Of a DNA stretch of 64,000 nucleotides, positions 45,877 through 55,174 are shown piece after piece. The DNA is taken from NCBI RefSeq assembly GCF_012277275.1, contig NZ_CP051155.1:1488001-1552000 (forward strand), written 5' to 3'. Below the pieces are notes generated by a model. The model made no database searches and had not been told where the DNA came from. It saw nothing but the letters and a program-made list of their open reading frames with translations. The position numbers and the translations under genes are program-made. Source of the stretch: Gephyromycinifex aptenodytis (GTDB taxonomy: Bacteria; Actinomycetota; Actinomycetes; Actinomycetales; Dermatophilaceae). Every line of letters starts with the position of its first letter. Position 1 is the first letter of the stretch.

Positions 45877-47316
45877 TCAGTTCCCGACGTTCTCGCCACG
45901 AGGGGCAAGCGTCCAGCGCGCCCCCGCAGCTGTGTCCTCGACAGCGATGCCCGCTGCCGTCAGTTCGTCACGGATCGCGTCCGCGGTTGCGAAGTCTCGT
46001 GCCTTACGCGCGGCGGCACGAGCATCCAAACGCGCTTGGATCAGCGCGTCCAGGGAGGCGGCATAGCCGTCCTCCCCCTGTGAGCCGCCGGCCCACATCG
46101 GGTCCAGTGGGTCCACGCCGAGCACGCGAGTCATCGCACGAACCTGCCCGGCAACCTGCTGCACGGTCTGCAGGTCGCCCGCGTCCAGGGCGGTGTTGCC
46201 CACGCGCACGCACTCATGCACGACAGCCAGCGCCTCGGCGGTGTTGATGTCATCATCCATGGCCTGCGCGAACGCAGCCGGTACGGTGACCTCGCCAGGC
46301 TCGGCCACCGTGACCTGCCCCGCAGCGCGGGTCAAGAAGCCCTCGATCCGCGAGATCGCAGCCTCAGCCTCAGCTAGAGAAGTCGACTGGTATTCGATCG
46401 TAGAGCGGTAGTGGGATGCCGACAGGTAGTACCGGACAGCCAGCGGCCGGGCGACCTGGGTGATCTCGGCAATGGTCATGCCGTTGCCCAGCGACTTGCT
46501 CATCTTCTCGCCCGCGGCCGTCAACCACGCGTTGTGCATCCAGTAGCGAGCGAAACCCAATCCCGCTGCTCGAGATTGCGCCTGCTCGTTCTCGTGGTGA
46601 GGGAATCGCAGGTCAACAGCACCACCGTGGATATCGAAGGTGTCCCCGAGATACTTGCGCGCCATGGCCGAGCACTCCAGGTGCCAGCCGGGACGCCCGC
46701 GCCCGTAGGGGGTGGGCCAACTCGCCGTCTCAGGCTCCCCCTCCTTATGCCCCTTCCACAACGCGAAGTCCCTGGGGTCACGCTTGCCACGCGGGTCGGC
46801 GTCGCTGGCAGCTTCCATGTCATCGATTGACTGGCGGGTCAGCGAGCCGTATTCGGGATACGAACGCACGTCGAAGTACACGTCGCCGCTGTCGTCGGGT
46901 GCCGGGTAGGCGTGCCCGCGTTCCACAAGACGATCCATCAGCTCCAGCATCTCGGGAACATGACCGGTCGCGCGCGGCTCGTACGTCGGGGGTCGAATCC
47001 CCAACGTCTCCAAAGCCTGCGTGGTCTCGCGCTCGTGGGTGTAGCTCCAAGCCCACCACTGCGCACCGTTCTCTGCCGACTTGCGCAGAATCTTGTCGTC
47101 GATGTCAGTGACATTGCGCACCAGGGTCACGTCGTAGCCGTGCCCGATCTCCAGCCAGTTGCGCAGGATGTCGAATGCGACGGCGAAACGCATATGGCCG
47201 ATGTGGGGCGTGCCCTGAGTGGTGAGCCCACAGATGTAGAGGCCGACCCGCCCGGGCTCAAGCGGAACGAACTCACGGAGTTCACGGGTGGCGGTGTCAT
47301 ACAGATGAAGACTCAC
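45877..47316 (-). CDS. cysS: Cysteinyl-tRNA synthetase
   Basis: Class I aminoacyl-tRNA synthetase of 479 residues that charges tRNA-Cys. The zinc Cys is in [17 protein letters not shown] together with the HIGH motif; other zinc ligands are in HLECSAMA and FPHHENE. The KMSKS loop is in EKMSKSLGN. The start is GTG at 47316. It is part of the carD-ispD-ispF-cysS-rlmB order, here interrupted upstream by two extra genes. Confidence 0.97.
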   Translation of the reverse strand: MSLHLYDTATRELREFVPLEPGRVGLYICGLTTQGTPHIGHMRFAVAFDILRNWLEIGHGYDVTLVRNVTDIDDKILRKSAENGAQWWAWSYTHERETTQALETLGIRPPTYEPRATGHVPEMLELMDRLVERGHAYPAPDDSGDVYFDVRSYPEYGSLTRQSIDDMEAASDADPRGKRDPRDFALWKGHKEGEPETASWPTPYGRGRPGWHLECSAMARKYLGDTFDIHGGAVDLRFPHHENEQAQSRAAGLGFARYWMHNAWLTAAGEKMSKSLGNGMTIAEITQVARPLAVRYYLSASHYRSTIEYQSTSLAEAEAAISRIEGFLTRAAGQVTVAEPGEVTVPAAFAQAMDDDINTAEALAVVHECVRVGNTALDAGDLQTVQQVAGQVRAMTRVLGVDPLDPMWAGGSQGEDGYAASLDALIQARLDARAAARKARDFATADAIRDELTAAGIAVEDTAAGARWTLAPRGENVGN

Positions 47317-47355
47317 CGCCTCAGCCTACAAGGCGGCGGCACCACCCCAGGAGAC

Positions 47356-48198
47356 TCACCAGTCCTCGTCGCTGCGGGAGGGAAGACGGCGGCACACCAC
47401 TTGCAGATCTCCCCACACCAAGTTGCACGGTCGGGCCATCAGCGCCGTGGTGCCGTCGTCATTGCGCCGGGGCATGAACTGCCCACAATCGGCGGCGTTT
47501 ATGTACTGCAGATCGACCTCACGGCTCGCCGTGGCCACCGACCACCAGGTCCACGGGCGTTCCCACAGCCGGGCGAGGTCAGCATCTGCCTCAGGCAGGG
47601 CCGGCTCGCTGGCGTCGGCCACTCGGCGCGACAGCACGTCGGTATCGACCAGGGTGAGCGGTTCGAGATCGCTCCAAGCGGGCGAGAGCCCGCCCCAGCG
47701 AGCCAACAGCAGCGGGACGGCGTCCAAGCTCACGACATCGACCATCACGTCGGCCTGCGGCTCAGGTAGCCCGCCCTGGCGCGAGAAGGGGTTCTGGGCA
47801 ACGTTGCTCGGTCGTTGGGTGGGCCCCACGATGACCACCGCCTGATCTGCACCGCAGTGGATCCATCCCTGCACGACGCCGCTGGCATCTGCGGCGCTCA
47901 GGTGGAGCACATCACCGTGCGCTCGCAGTTGACGATCGAGTTCCACAGCTTTTGCGGTCGGTTCGCCGTCTTCGTTAGTCCAGCCCCGCGCAGCGAGCTC
48001 GTCGCGATCAGCCTGACGTTCGTCGGTCCACCCCTCCAGACCGGAGGGTTGGAGCAGATGGCGCACGGCCCCCGCCCGCAGCCGGAACACCCCGATCTTC
48101 TGGTCTGGGCGACGCTGCAGCGGGCGCAGGTCCTCGGCACCCCATTCGGTCAGGTAACCCTCGGGTTCGGCCAAAGCGTTCATCGCCTCCCCATTCAT
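47356..48198 (-). CDS. Uncharacterised protein, second gene of an inserted pair
   Basis: I do not recognise this 280-residue soluble protein. It is Trp-rich and mildly acidic, has no signal peptide or membrane helix, and shows an alpha/beta pattern (DVLHLSAADASGVVQGWIHCG, then AVVIVGPTQRPSNV). It overlaps the upstream gene by 4 nt (ATGA), so the two products probably act together. The pair interrupts the otherwise conserved ispF-cysS order. Distant similarity to type VII secretion accessory proteins was considered, but no motif supports it. Confidence 0.6.
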   Translation of the reverse strand: MNGEAMNALAEPEGYLTEWGAEDLRPLQRRPDQKIGVFRLRAGAVRHLLQPSGLEGWTDERQADRDELAARGWTNEDGEPTAKAVELDRQLRAHGDVLHLSAADASGVVQGWIHCGADQAVVIVGPTQRPSNVAQNPFSRQGGLPEPQADVMVDVVSLDAVPLLLARWGGLSPAWSDLEPLTLVDTDVLSRRVADASEPALPEADADLARLWERPWTWWSVATASREVDLQYINAADCGQFMPRRNDDGTTALMARPCNLVWGDLQVVCRRLPSRSDEDW

Positions 48199-48644
48199 CG
48201 GCTTTCCTCGCCGTCAGGGCGGGTCGAAGCAACGATGGCGGCGACGTCTTCCTCGATGGACAACAGATCTGCCAGCAGACAGTCGACGTGGAAAGTGATG
48301 CGTTTCTCGCCTGCGACGAACAGGTACAGGTCGTGGGCCAGGGTCTGGCCGTCCTGCACCCGAGCCGACTGGATGAGGCGACCGACGCCCCAAACCGGGT
48401 GCGGCCAGACATCGCAGGTCAAAACCAACGCCTGTGGCCCTTCGGCCTGCACTTCGCTCATGATCTGCAGCGAGACCTCTTCGATCGGCTGCGCGGTGGC
48501 GGTTTGTGCTTGCACACTCACCCGCGGCGGGCGTGAACCGCCGATGCCGCTGTACGTCAGTTCGCCTGGCCGACCCGTCTGGCGCCACCCCTGCGGCACC
48601 GTCGTCGTCACCAGCTCTAGCTCTGCTGTCGTTCTCTCGGACAT
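48195..48644 (-). CDS. Uncharacterised protein, first gene of an inserted pair
   Basis: This small soluble 149-residue protein has a beta-rich pattern (ELELVTTTVPQGWRQTG..., RITFHVDCLLADLLSIEEDV), no signal peptide and no lipobox. It resembles in general form the small steroid/lipid-binding-like chaperone folds of actinomycetes, but no family can be named. A G-rich site lies just before the ATG. A three-way-junction structure lies 26-89 nt upstream. Confidence 0.6.
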   Translation of the reverse strand: MSERTTAELELVTTTVPQGWRQTGRPGELTYSGIGGSRPPRVSVQAQTATAQPIEEVSLQIMSEVQAEGPQALVLTCDVWPHPVWGVGRLIQSARVQDGQTLAHDLYLFVAGEKRITFHVDCLLADLLSIEEDVAAIVASTRPDGEESR

Positions 48645-48669
48645 AGTGTCCCCCCTGCTCGTTTACGCA

Positions 48670-48733
48670 GGTCACCCCCGGCCGCGATGCGGCCGCTCCC
48701 CCCAGAGCTGGTGCCGAGCGGCACCGGGTGACC
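48670..48733 (-). promoter_or_regulatory. Candidate three-way-junction leader structure
   Basis: The outer stem ggtcaccc/gggtgacc (48670-48677 with 48726-48733) encloses two perfect hairpins: cggccgc-gat-gcggccg (48679-48695) and ggtgcc-gagc-ggcacc (48710-48725). It could be a leader element of the uncharacterised pair or the end of the carD-ispD-ispF transcript. No gene is visible in the rest of 48645-48917. Confidence 0.45.
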
Positions 48734-48917
48734 TCGATCCGTTAGGAACTGTGCACCGAGGCCTACCATCGCGTCCAGTCGTCTTGAACACCTGTCCGGG
48801 CAAACGGGATTCCGAGCCGGTCGGAGTCCCCGACTGTCTACCGCGCCGGGCTGCGAAGTCGCTTAGAACGCATAAGCTTTCCAGCGTTGAAAAACCCCAA
48901 ACACCTACAAAGTGATT

Positions 48918-49418
48918 TCAGTCACATGAGATGACGAGTGCTACGGCCACTGCCGCAACCCCTTCGCCGCGGCCGGTCAGGCCCAAGCCGTCGGTCGTGG
49001 TGCCGCTGAGGATCACGGGCGCCTGACAGGCGGCGGACAACACCTGCTGCGCCTCCTCGCGCCGCGTACCGATCTTGGGCCGATTGCCGATGACCTGAAC
49101 CGAGACGTTGCCGATCTCAAAACCGGCCTCGCGTACCAGCCGGGCAGCCTCAGCGAGCAAGATACAACCGGAGGCGCCAGCCCACTGGGGACGATCCGTG
49201 CCGAAGTGGGTGCCAAGGTCGCCGATGCCGGCGGCCGAGAACAACGCATCGCAGGCTGCATGCGCGACCACGTCAGCATCGGAGTGGCCCTGCAGGCCCC
49301 GCTCGCCGGGCCAGTGCAGACCGGCAACCCACAACGGACGCTCGGAGTCCTGCGCGGCGAAGGCGTGAACGTCCGTTCCGACGCCCACCTGGGGAAGCGC
49401 AGCGTGCGGCGATGCCAT
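48918..49418 (-). CDS. ispF: 2-C-methyl-D-erythritol 2,4-cyclodiphosphate synthase
   Basis: IspF (166 residues) closes CDP-ME 2-phosphate to MEcPP in the MEP isoprenoid pathway. The zinc ligands are in GTDVHAF and [10 protein letters not shown], and the C-terminal motif is [17 protein letters not shown] precedes the ATG. It follows ispD by 9 nt, so the two MEP steps are co-transcribed with carD. Confidence 0.97.
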   Translation of the reverse strand: MASPHAALPQVGVGTDVHAFAAQDSERPLWVAGLHWPGERGLQGHSDADVVAHAACDALFSAAGIGDLGTHFGTDRPQWAGASGCILLAEAARLVREAGFEIGNVSVQVIGNRPKIGTRREEAQQVLSAACQAPVILSGTTTDGLGLTGRGEGVAAVAVALVISCD

Positions 49419-49427
49419 CGGGTTCTC

Positions 49428-50132
49428 CTAAAGCTGTTGCAGGCGCCAGGCCAGATAGCCCAGGTCATCCTGCGTCGTGATCTTCATGGCCCAGGCGTCG
49501 CCGGGCACAACGTGGATCGGGGTACCCGAGCGCTCCACCAAGCCCGCGTCATCGGTTACCGCCTCGTCCAGAACTTCATCGTGGGCGTGCGTAAGCACCT
49601 CCCGCACGAAGCCCTGCGGCGTCTGAACAGCACGTAGCTGCTCGCGATCGGGGGTTTCCACCACGATTTCGGCAGCGTCCACGCGCTTGATGGTGTCCAC
49701 CACAGGGAGCGCCGGAATGACTGCCCCAAACCCGGAACGGAGCCCGTCCACGACCCGGTCGAACAGCGCCGGCGGAGCTAGGGCGCGGGCCGCATCGTGG
49801 ACCAGTACGATTCCGTCGCGCTCATCGAGCACGGAAAGACCGGCGGCCACTGAGGCGCGCCGGTCGGCACCGCCGGGGACAACATGCGTTCGCAGTTGCT
49901 CACCGGTAAGGGGTTGCTGCTGCATCACTGCGGCATCAAGCACATCACGGGCGTGAACGATGTGAGATGCCGGCGCGACGACGACGATATGAGTCACCGC
50001 CGCGGACGCGAGAATTTGCTCCAACGACCAGCCCAGTAGTGTGCGGCCGGCCATTTCGACGAAGGCCTTCGGACGGTCTGCGCCGAGCCTGGCTCCGCTG
50101 CCGGCTGCGACGACGACAACGGCAACGCTCAG
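49428..50132 (-). CDS. ispD: 2-C-methyl-D-erythritol 4-phosphate cytidylyltransferase, probable CTG start
   Basis: IspD (about 234 residues) couples CTP to MEP. The CTP-binding loop AAGSGARLG (Arg 15) with Lys 22 lies upstream of the first ATG (50054), so that ATG cannot be the true start. No ATG, GTG or TTG lies between the upstream in-frame stop at 50145-50147 and the loop. The CTG at 50132 overlaps the carD stop as C-TGA, exactly like the usual ATGA coupling, with GGATGAGG upstream in carD. Later motifs VLVHDAAR and [10 protein letters not shown] are intact. Confidence 0.9.
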   Translation of the reverse strand: MSVAVVVVAAGSGARLGADRPKAFVEMAGRTLLGWSLEQILASAAVTHIVVVAPASHIVHARDVLDAAVMQQQPLTGEQLRTHVVPGGADRRASVAAGLSVLDERDGIVLVHDAARALAPPALFDRVVDGLRSGFGAVIPALPVVDTIKRVDAAEIVVETPDREQLRAVQTPQGFVREVLTHAHDEVLDEAVTDDAGLVERSGTPIHVVPGDAWAMKITTQDDLGYLAWRLQQL

Positions 50133-50611
50133 GAGGCGAGCACCTCATCCAGCATGGTCGAGGCCTTGACCTCATCGGTCTTCTCGGCGAGCGCCAACTC
50201 CGAGACCAGGATCTGACGCGCCTTGGCCAGCATGCGCTTCTCACCGGCGGACAGGCCGCGGTCGCGCTCACGCCGCCACAGGTCACGCACGACCTCTGCC
50301 ACCTTGATGACATCGCCGGAGGCGAGCTTTTCGAGGTTGGCCTTGAAGCGACGAGACCAGTTGGTCGGCTCCTCCGCATGCGGGGCGCGCAAAACCTGGA
50401 AGACCCGGTCTAGTCCCTCCTGGCCAACGACATCGCGGACGCCCACGAGGTCGCAGTTATCGGCTGGCACTTCGATGGTGAGGTCGCCTTGGGCGACCTT
50501 GAGGACGAGGTACAGCTTTTCCTCACCCTTGATGGTGCGCTTCTTGATTTGCTCGATGAGTGCCGCACCGTGATGCGGGTACACGACCGTTTCTCCGACA
50601 TTGAAGACCAT
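50129..50611 (-). CDS. carD: CarD-family RNA polymerase-binding regulator
   Basis: CarD (160 residues) binds the RNA polymerase beta subunit and stabilises open promoter complexes, chiefly at rRNA promoters. It begins [20 protein letters not shown] (RNAP-interaction domain). The helical DNA-binding part holds the conserved tryptophan in [23 protein letters not shown] lies before the ATG. It is first in the operon with ispD and ispF, as in mycobacteria. Confidence 0.97.
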   Translation of the reverse strand: MVFNVGETVVYPHHGAALIEQIKKRTIKGEEKLYLVLKVAQGDLTIEVPADNCDLVGVRDVVGQEGLDRVFQVLRAPHAEEPTNWSRRFKANLEKLASGDVIKVAEVVRDLWRRERDRGLSAGEKRMLAKARQILVSELALAEKTDEVKASTMLDEVLAS

Positions 50612-50897
50612 ATGTTCGTATTCCCCTTTCGCGACTTCCAGGTTACCACGTCGAAGGCCCCCTTGGAAGCCGCGCCGCGCCGTTTGTGCTGGTCAGGGGC
50701 TCGCGGTTGCCAAAACCCCCGGTGAGAAGGGGTTGACAGGCGGACGTCCGTCTTCTAGCCGCACAGTTTCCGTAACGGTCCACGACGACCCAAAATGAGG
50801 TCCCGCGAGTCAGATTGCCGCCGTCCCTGAGCCGGGCCACGCCGGATGTCGGCCCGCAGCCGCCAATCTGGCGACCCGGCCCGGTACGCTGATCGGC

Positions 50898-51554
50898 GTG
50901 AAACGACCTATGCCTCCCGCCGCGATGATGTCCGCCCCACCGCGTGGGCGGCGTCGTTTTTTCGCCGCCGCCTCCGCCTCTATCGCTGCTCTAGCCCTCG
51001 CGGGCTGCCAGTGGACCTCACCACTGCAGACAGAGCACATGTACGAACCCGCCGATGGAACATCCACCAAGGTGGGCGACGTCCAGGTGAACAACATCCT
51101 GGTGGTCGCGGACAAGAAGGGCGCCGATGGCACTCTGGTCGGGCTGGGCGTCAACAGCGCCGCGCAACCTGTAGAGGTCTCCTTCCAGATCGGAGACGGC
51201 ACCAGCGGCTCCCCGGTGACCATGAGCATCCCTGCCGGTGAGGCCAAGCAGATCAGTGAAGCCGACGGCGGCCAGCGCACCACGCTGCCGGCCATCCCGG
51301 TCGAGCCCGGCTCTCTGATCGAACTCACTGTCAGCACCGCCGGCGCCGGCAGCAGCATCGTGCGCGTGCCGGTGGTCCCGCCGAAGGGTTACTACTCGGG
51401 CTATGTCGGCGGCTCGGCCTCGCCCAGCCCGACGATGAGCATCACGCAGTCCTCGGATTCCTCGACGACGGCGCCCGAGCAGACCCCGGCGCCGAGCGCC
51501 AGCGGTGAGACCAACCCCGCCATCCCGGAGCCGGCGCAGACCACGGCCCCCTGA
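50898..51554 (+). CDS. Lipoprotein, LpqE-like position
   Basis: This 218-residue exported lipoprotein has a twin-arginine-like basic start (PPRGRRRFFAAAS), a hydrophobic stretch and the lipobox LALAGC, with the lipidated Cys near residue 36. The mature part is an all-beta domain (VNNILVVADKKGADGTLVGLGVN) and ends in a Ser/Pro/Thr-rich tail. It is divergent from carD, where mycobacteria carry lpqE, so it is probably the counterpart. Function unknown. The start is GTG at 50898. Confidence 0.85.
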   Translation: MKRPMPPAAMMSAPPRGRRRFFAAASASIAALALAGCQWTSPLQTEHMYEPADGTSTKVGDVQVNNILVVADKKGADGTLVGLGVNSAAQPVEVSFQIGDGTSGSPVTMSIPAGEAKQISEADGGQRTTLPAIPVEPGSLIELTVSTAGAGSSIVRVPVVPPKGYYSGYVGGSASPSPTMSITQSSDSSTTAPEQTPAPSASGETNPAIPEPAQTTAP

Positions 51555-51588
51555 TCGGTCCCCTCAGGCACAGCCGAGGCTGCTGCGC

Positions 51589-51636
51589 AACGACGGACGG
51601 CTACGGCCCCTTGCGGGCTCGTAGCCGTCCGTCGTT
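51589..51636. terminator. Bidirectional terminator (lipoprotein / regX3)
   Basis: A 17-bp perfect stem (aacgacggacggctacg with its complement at 51620-51636) encloses a further short gccc/gggc stem. It lies between convergent genes. Confidence 0.92.
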
Positions 51637-51654
51637 CGGGCTCTTAGCTGCGAC

Positions 51655-52338
51655 TCACGGGGCTTCGAATTTATAGCCCAGACCGCGCACCGTGACGATG
51701 AACTGCGGCCGCGCCGGGTCGGGCTCGATCTTTGCCCGCAGCCGTTTCACGTGGACGTCAAGCGTCTTGGTGTCACCGACATAGTCGCTACCCCAGACCC
51801 GGTCGATCAATTGCATGCGGGTCAGTACCCGACCGGCATTGCGCAGCAGCATCTCCAACAGCTCGAACTCTTTCAGCGGCAGCGGGGTGTGGCGCCCGTT
51901 CACGCTGACGACGTGACGCTCCACATCCATTCGCACCGGCCCGGATTCCAAAGTGGAGGGCAGCAGGTCCTCAGGCTCGCTCAGTCGACGAAGCACCGCC
52001 TTGATTCGCGCTAACAACTCGCGCGAGGAATACGGTTTTGTCACATAGTCGTCGGCTCCGATCTCCAACCCGACGACCTTGTCGATCTCACTGTCCTTGG
52101 CGGTGAGCATGATGATCGGCACCGAGGAGCGCTGCCGCAGCATCCGGCACACGTCCACACCGGACAGACCAGGCAGCATGAGATCCAAAAGCACGAGGTC
52201 GGCGCCTGCGCGGTCGAACTCCTCAAGCGCCGCCGGGCCCGTTTCGGCCACTGCTACGTCGTAGCCCTCTTTCTTCAGCAAGTACGACAGCGGGTCGGAG
52301 AACGACTCTTCGTCCTCCACGACCAGGATGCGCGTCAT
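51655..52338 (-). CDS. regX3: Response regulator RegX3/PhoP-like
   Basis: OmpR-type response regulator of 227 residues. The receiver domain carries the phospho-acceptor Asp 52 (VLLDLMLP), acidic EDE at 8-10 and Lys in TKPYSSREL. The C-terminal winged helix holds LLEMLLRNAGRVLTR and TLDVHVKRLRAKIE. It is paired with senX3 (14-nt gap) beside phoU and gpmA, as in mycobacterial phosphate control. Expected to govern phosphate-starvation genes. Confidence 0.95.
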   Translation of the reverse strand: MTRILVVEDEESFSDPLSYLLKKEGYDVAVAETGPAALEEFDRAGADLVLLDLMLPGLSGVDVCRMLRQRSSVPIIMLTAKDSEIDKVVGLEIGADDYVTKPYSSRELLARIKAVLRRLSEPEDLLPSTLESGPVRMDVERHVVSVNGRHTPLPLKEFELLEMLLRNAGRVLTRMQLIDRVWGSDYVGDTKTLDVHVKRLRAKIEPDPARPQFIVTVRGLGYKFEAP

Positions 52339-52352
52339 GTTCGAACCTCTCC

Positions 52353-53522
52353 TCAGACTGACTCGGTGGGCGGGTCAAGCGGGTTTTGGCGCCGTCCGAC
52401 ACTCGGCAACCGGATCGTGAACGTGGAACCGTGGCCTTCTCGACTCCACAATTTGACCTCACCGCCGTGGTTGCTACAGATGTGTTTGACGATGGCTAGA
52501 CCCAGGCCGGTGCCGCCGGTGGACCTGGAGCGAGCGGTGTCCACGCGGTAGAAGCGTTCGAAGACCCGCTCCTGATCGCTGGGGGAGATACCTCGTCCCT
52601 GATCGGCAACCGAAATCTCGACGACGTCGTCGACGGCTCGGGCGGCCACGGTGACCCGGGTGTGTTCTTGGGAGTAGGCGATGGCGTTGGACAACAGATT
52701 CCCGATCGCGGTCACGAGCATCGAGGCATCGCCGTACACGGCCAGGCCGTCTTGAACCGAGACCCGGAAACTCATCCGCTTCGCCTCTGCCAGCAAGAGC
52801 ATCTGGTCCACTGCGTCCTGGACCACTTCGTCGATGTCCACCACGGCCGGGTCGCTCAGCGACTCCGCGGCCTGCAGGCGTGACAGGTCGACGATTTCCT
52901 GCACCAGATGGGTCAGCCGAGTGCTCTCGATCTTGATCCGGCGCGCGAAGCGGGCAACAGCTTCCGGGTCCTCATTCGCGTCCAGCACCGCCTCCGCCAG
53001 CAGCGAGATGCCCCCGACCGGTGTCTTGAGTTCGTGGCTGACGTTGGCGACGAAGTCCCGACGCACCGCCTCGACCCGTTTGGCCTGGGTGCGGTCCTCA
53101 ATGAGCAGAAGCACCCGACCGGGGGCCAGCGGAGCGGCCCGCAAACCGACCGTGATGCTGCCGGAGCCGATGGGGCCGCGCATGACGTCGATCTCGTCCT
53201 CACGCACGACGTTGTCCCGACGAACCTCGCGAGCCATATCCAGCAGAGGCGCGTGAACCACTTCGTCGTCGCGTACGAATCCCAGCGCGCGCGAGGACGG
53301 GCTGGCGCTGAGGACCTTGTCGTTGGGGCCCAGGACCACGGCGCCGGAGCGCAGCGCCGCCAGGATGGCCACCGACTCGGCGGAGACCTCGAATTCGTCT
53401 GCCTCGGGCGCGACAGAGGTTCGGGAAGCGACGCCGGCGCCCCTGCGAGCCACCAAAGCACCCACCGACGCGCCGCTGAGGGCCGAGACGAGGCCGACGA
53501 CGAGGAGGATGATGGGGTCCAC
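52353..53522 (-). CDS. senX3: Sensor histidine kinase SenX3-like
   Basis: This 389-residue kinase has one clear N-terminal membrane helix (IILLVVGLVSALSGASVGALV), a PAS-like domain (about 50-145), an H-box FVANVSHELKTP with the phospho-His at 163, and N, G1 and G2 boxes (NLLSNAIAYS, VADQGRGIS, GGTGLGLAIVK). It works with RegX3, probably under control of PhoU and the Pst system. The start is GTG at 53522. Confidence 0.95.
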   Translation of the reverse strand: MDPIILLVVGLVSALSGASVGALVARRGAGVASRTSVAPEADEFEVSAESVAILAALRSGAVVLGPNDKVLSASPSSRALGFVRDDEVVHAPLLDMAREVRRDNVVREDEIDVMRGPIGSGSITVGLRAAPLAPGRVLLLIEDRTQAKRVEAVRRDFVANVSHELKTPVGGISLLAEAVLDANEDPEAVARFARRIKIESTRLTHLVQEIVDLSRLQAAESLSDPAVVDIDEVVQDAVDQMLLLAEAKRMSFRVSVQDGLAVYGDASMLVTAIGNLLSNAIAYSQEHTRVTVAARAVDDVVEISVADQGRGISPSDQERVFERFYRVDTARSRSTGGTGLGLAIVKHICSNHGGEVKLWSREGHGSTFTIRLPSVGRRQNPLDPPTESV

Positions 53523-53592
53523 GTCGGCTAGCGTACGCAGAAGCCGCTGGTCACGTCATCGAGGCAAGGCATGACCCTCGGGATCCCCGAGT

Positions 53593-53625
53593 GTTCACTT
53601 CAACGCGGCACCTCGTTCATCGAAG
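53593..53625. promoter_or_regulatory. PHO-box-like direct repeats in the senX3-phoU intergenic region
   Basis: Three contiguous 11-bp units read gttcacttcaa, cgcggcacctc and gttcatcgaag. The first and third match the GTTCA-type unit of actinomycete PHO boxes, at exact 22-bp spacing. They lie between divergent phoU and senX3 and suggest autoregulation by RegX3. Confidence 0.65.
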
Positions 53626-53703
53626 GCTGACAGCGTGCGCTTGCGGGTGTATGACAACCCGCCGGTGGTCACCACCCGCCTACCCCCAGACGAAAAGGAC
53701 ATC

Positions 53704-54381
53704 ATGCGCGACGCCTTCCACGAGGACCTTGATCGAATCTCCGATCAGCTCGTCGAGATGAGCCGCCTCGCCGGTTCGGCAATGACCAGGGCGACGACTT
53801 CGCTGTTGGACGCCGATCTGAGCCTTGCGGAGAGTGTCATCGCCGCCGATCAGCGAATCGATGACTTGCGGGCCGAACTCGATGAATTGGGTGTCGACGT
53901 CCTCGCCCGCCAGCAACCGGTGGCTACCGACCTGCGCATCGTCGTCACGGCCTTGCACATGGGCTCCAGCCTGGAACGTATGGGCGACCTGGCACAGCAC
54001 ATCGCCAAGATCACCCGGTTGCGCTATCCCGCCAGCGCCGTCCCACCGGAAGCCCGCGCCGTCATTGTGGAGATGGGTCAGATTGCGAGCCGTCTGGTGC
54101 AGCAAGCCGGCTCCATCATCGCGGCCAAGGATGTCGATGCGGCTCTGGCGCTGTCCGACGAAGACGACGACATGGATCGTCTGCACCGCCAGGTGTTCAC
54201 GATGCTGGCTTCCCCCACCTGGTCCCAGCCCACCGATGTGGCAGTCGACATCACCTTGCTGTCGCGCTACTACGAGCGGTTCGCCGACCACGCCGTCGCC
54301 GTGTCACGCCAGGTCGTCTACCTCGTCACCGGGGACTGGTCGCATCTGCACGGCACCCCCGAGGCAACGCCCGGCACCTGA
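53704..54381 (+). CDS. phoU: Phosphate signalling protein PhoU
   Basis: Two-repeat helical-bundle protein of about 225 residues that dampens the SenX3 kinase when phosphate is plentiful. It begins MRDAFHEDLDRISDQLVEMS; the metal-binding repeats are TALHMGSSLERMGDLAQHIAK and LLSRYYERFADHAVAVSRQV. The ATG at 53704 has AAGGA upstream; in-frame upstream starts are not needed. It is divergent from senX3. Confidence 0.96.
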   Translation: MRDAFHEDLDRISDQLVEMSRLAGSAMTRATTSLLDADLSLAESVIAADQRIDDLRAELDELGVDVLARQQPVATDLRIVVTALHMGSSLERMGDLAQHIAKITRLRYPASAVPPEARAVIVEMGQIASRLVQQAGSIIAAKDVDAALALSDEDDDMDRLHRQVFTMLASPTWSQPTDVAVDITLLSRYYERFADHAVAVSRQVVYLVTGDWSHLHGTPEATPGT

Positions 54382-54421
54382 GTCTTCGCCGCCCCTTTCT
54401 GCGAGCTGTGCGGGGTGCGGT

Positions 54422-55165
54422 TCAGCGGCCTTGGTTGGCGACCGCGGCGATCGCGTCCTTGGCTGCATCGGGGTCCAGGTAGGTGCCGCCGGGGGTGACC
54501 GGCTTGAAGTCATCGTCCAGTTCGTACACCAGCGGGATGCCGGTGGGAATGTTCAGACCGGCGATGGCGTCGTCACCGATGCCGTCCAGGTGCTTCACCA
54601 GGGCTCGCAGCGAGTTGCCGTGAGCGGCGACGCAGACGACCTTGCCTGCCTTCAGGTCCGGGACGATCTGCTCTTCCCAGTACGGCAGGAGACGCTTGAC
54701 GACGTCCTTCAGGCACTCGGTGTCGGGGTTCTCGCCGTCGATGTCGGCGTAACGGACATCGTTGGCCTGGCTGAACTCGTCATCGGCCGGCAGGGGCGGC
54801 GGCGGGGTGTCGTAGGAACGGCGCCAGAGCATGAACTGCTCCTCGCCGAACTCTTCCTTTGTCTGCTTCTTGTCCTTGCCCTGGAGCGCCCCGTAGTGGC
54901 GCTCGTTGAGGCGCCAGGAGCGCTTGACCGGGATCCAGTGACGGTCTGCGGCGTCCATCGCCAGGTTGGCCGTGGTGATCGCGCGGCGCAACAGCGAGGT
55001 GTGCAGGATGTCAGGCAGGACTCCCTTTTCAGCTAGGAGCTTGCCGCCCCGCACGGCCTCCGTGCGGCCCTTCTCAGACAGGTCCACGTCCACCCAACCG
55101 GTGAACAGGTTCTTGGCGTTCCACTGGCTTTCGCCGTGGCGTAGCAGCACGAGGGTGTAAGTCAT
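54422..55165 (-). CDS. gpmA: 2,3-bisphosphoglycerate-dependent phosphoglycerate mutase
   Basis: Glycolytic mutase of 247 residues that interconverts 3- and 2-phosphoglycerate. The phospho-histidine motif is [32 protein letters not shown] and [15 protein letters not shown] complete the active site. The place between YbjN/mshA and senX3/phoU is conserved in actinomycetes. Confidence 0.97.
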   Translation of the reverse strand: MTYTLVLLRHGESQWNAKNLFTGWVDVDLSEKGRTEAVRGGKLLAEKGVLPDILHTSLLRRAITTANLAMDAADRHWIPVKRSWRLNERHYGALQGKDKKQTKEEFGEEQFMLWRRSYDTPPPPLPADDEFSQANDVRYADIDGENPDTECLKDVVKRLLPYWEEQIVPDLKAGKVVCVAAHGNSLRALVKHLDGIGDDAIAGLNIPTGIPLVYELDDDFKPVTPGGTYLDPDAAKDAIAAVANQGR

Positions 55166-55174
55166 GAGCCCACT

